A program made the position numbers and the translations under genes. Of a stretch of DNA of 7,208 nucleotides, positions 7,097 through 7,208 are shown in pieces. Source of the DNA: DSXH01 sp037446915 (GTDB lineage: Bacteria > Bacteroidota > Ignavibacteria > Ignavibacteriales > Melioribacteraceae); the NCBI GenBank assembly GCA_037446915.1, contig JBBIHP010000127.1, positions 1-7,208 on the forward strand. Reading direction: 5' to 3'. The notes beneath the pieces were generated by a model that worked only from the letters and a program-made list of their open reading frames with translations, had not been told where the DNA came from and ran no database searches. How positions within the stretch are numbered: position 1 is the first letter of the stretch; each line of letters begins with the position of its first letter.

Positions 7097-7208
7097 ATGA
7101 AAAAGATATTTTTAATGGTATCGCTATTAACTATTACTATAATTAATTCTCAGACACGAAAAGATTATCCAATTCAACCGGTTCCATTCACACAGGTTCA
7201 TATCAGTG
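7097..7208 (+). CDS. N-terminus of a secreted GH127 (DUF1680) glycosidase, cut by window edge
   Basis: Only the first 37 codons are present. MKKIFLMVSLLTITIINSQ is a signal peptide with likely cleavage near INS-Q. The following RKDYPIQPVPFTQVHIS resembles the usual start of mature GH127 proteins (beta-L-arabinofuranosidase-like, formerly DUF1680), where a segment of the form YPIQPVPFT-V-L precedes DNFW. Family members remove beta-linked L-arabinofuranose or related sugars from plant or glycoprotein glycans. The start is the ATG ahead of the signal peptide; the preceding AAGAGCTGAAAA holds only a weak ribosome site. The assignment rests on a short segment and recall of the family, so the exact substrate cannot be given. 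Confidence 0.6.
   Translation, partial: MKKIFLMVSLLTITIINSQTRKDYPIQPVPFTQVHIS

Overview
The window looks like chromosomal DNA from a low-to-moderate GC member of the Bacteroidota/Chlorobi/Ignavibacteriota assemblage, with Ignavibacteria as my best guess. The support is indirect. Genes are AT-leaning, Shine-Dalgarno signals are mostly weak, several envelope or secreted proteins start with short lipophilic signal peptides ending near S-Q, and a large Asp-box (VPS10/sortilin-like) propeller protein of a type common in that group is present. No phylogeny could be run.

Layout: positions 1-1792 (minus strand) hold most of a single-chain transketolase whose C-terminus runs off the window. A 202-base divergent intergenic region (1793-1994) separates it from a plus-strand series. 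That series starts with a 1028-residue secreted Asp-box propeller protein (1995-5081), followed closely by a secreted alpha/beta hydrolase (5121-5978). A SIR2-like protein (6000-6950) begins 21 bases after the hydrolase stop. After a short AT-rich gap, the last 112 bases (7097-7208) are the start of a secreted GH127 (DUF1680, beta-L-arabinofuranosidase-like) enzyme.

The transketolase is central carbon metabolism. The propeller protein, the hydrolase and the GH127 enzyme are all exported and fit a periplasmic or extracellular polymer or small-molecule processing neighbourhood. The SIR2-like gene does not fit: it is cytosolic, more AT-rich, and belongs to a superfamily whose bacterial members often hydrolyse NAD+ in anti-phage defence.

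The most interesting structural observation is that the gap after the SIR2-like gene (7005-7086) reads, with one single-base frameshift, like a second degenerate 3' end of an alpha/beta hydrolase resembling the end of the gene at 5121-5978. The SIR2-like gene is therefore bracketed by two hydrolase 3' ends, as expected if it was inserted at the hydrolase terminus or replaced the body of a tandem paralogue. A consensus-like promoter inside the hydrolase 3' end and a hairpin just before the SIR2 start suggest that it is expressed separately.
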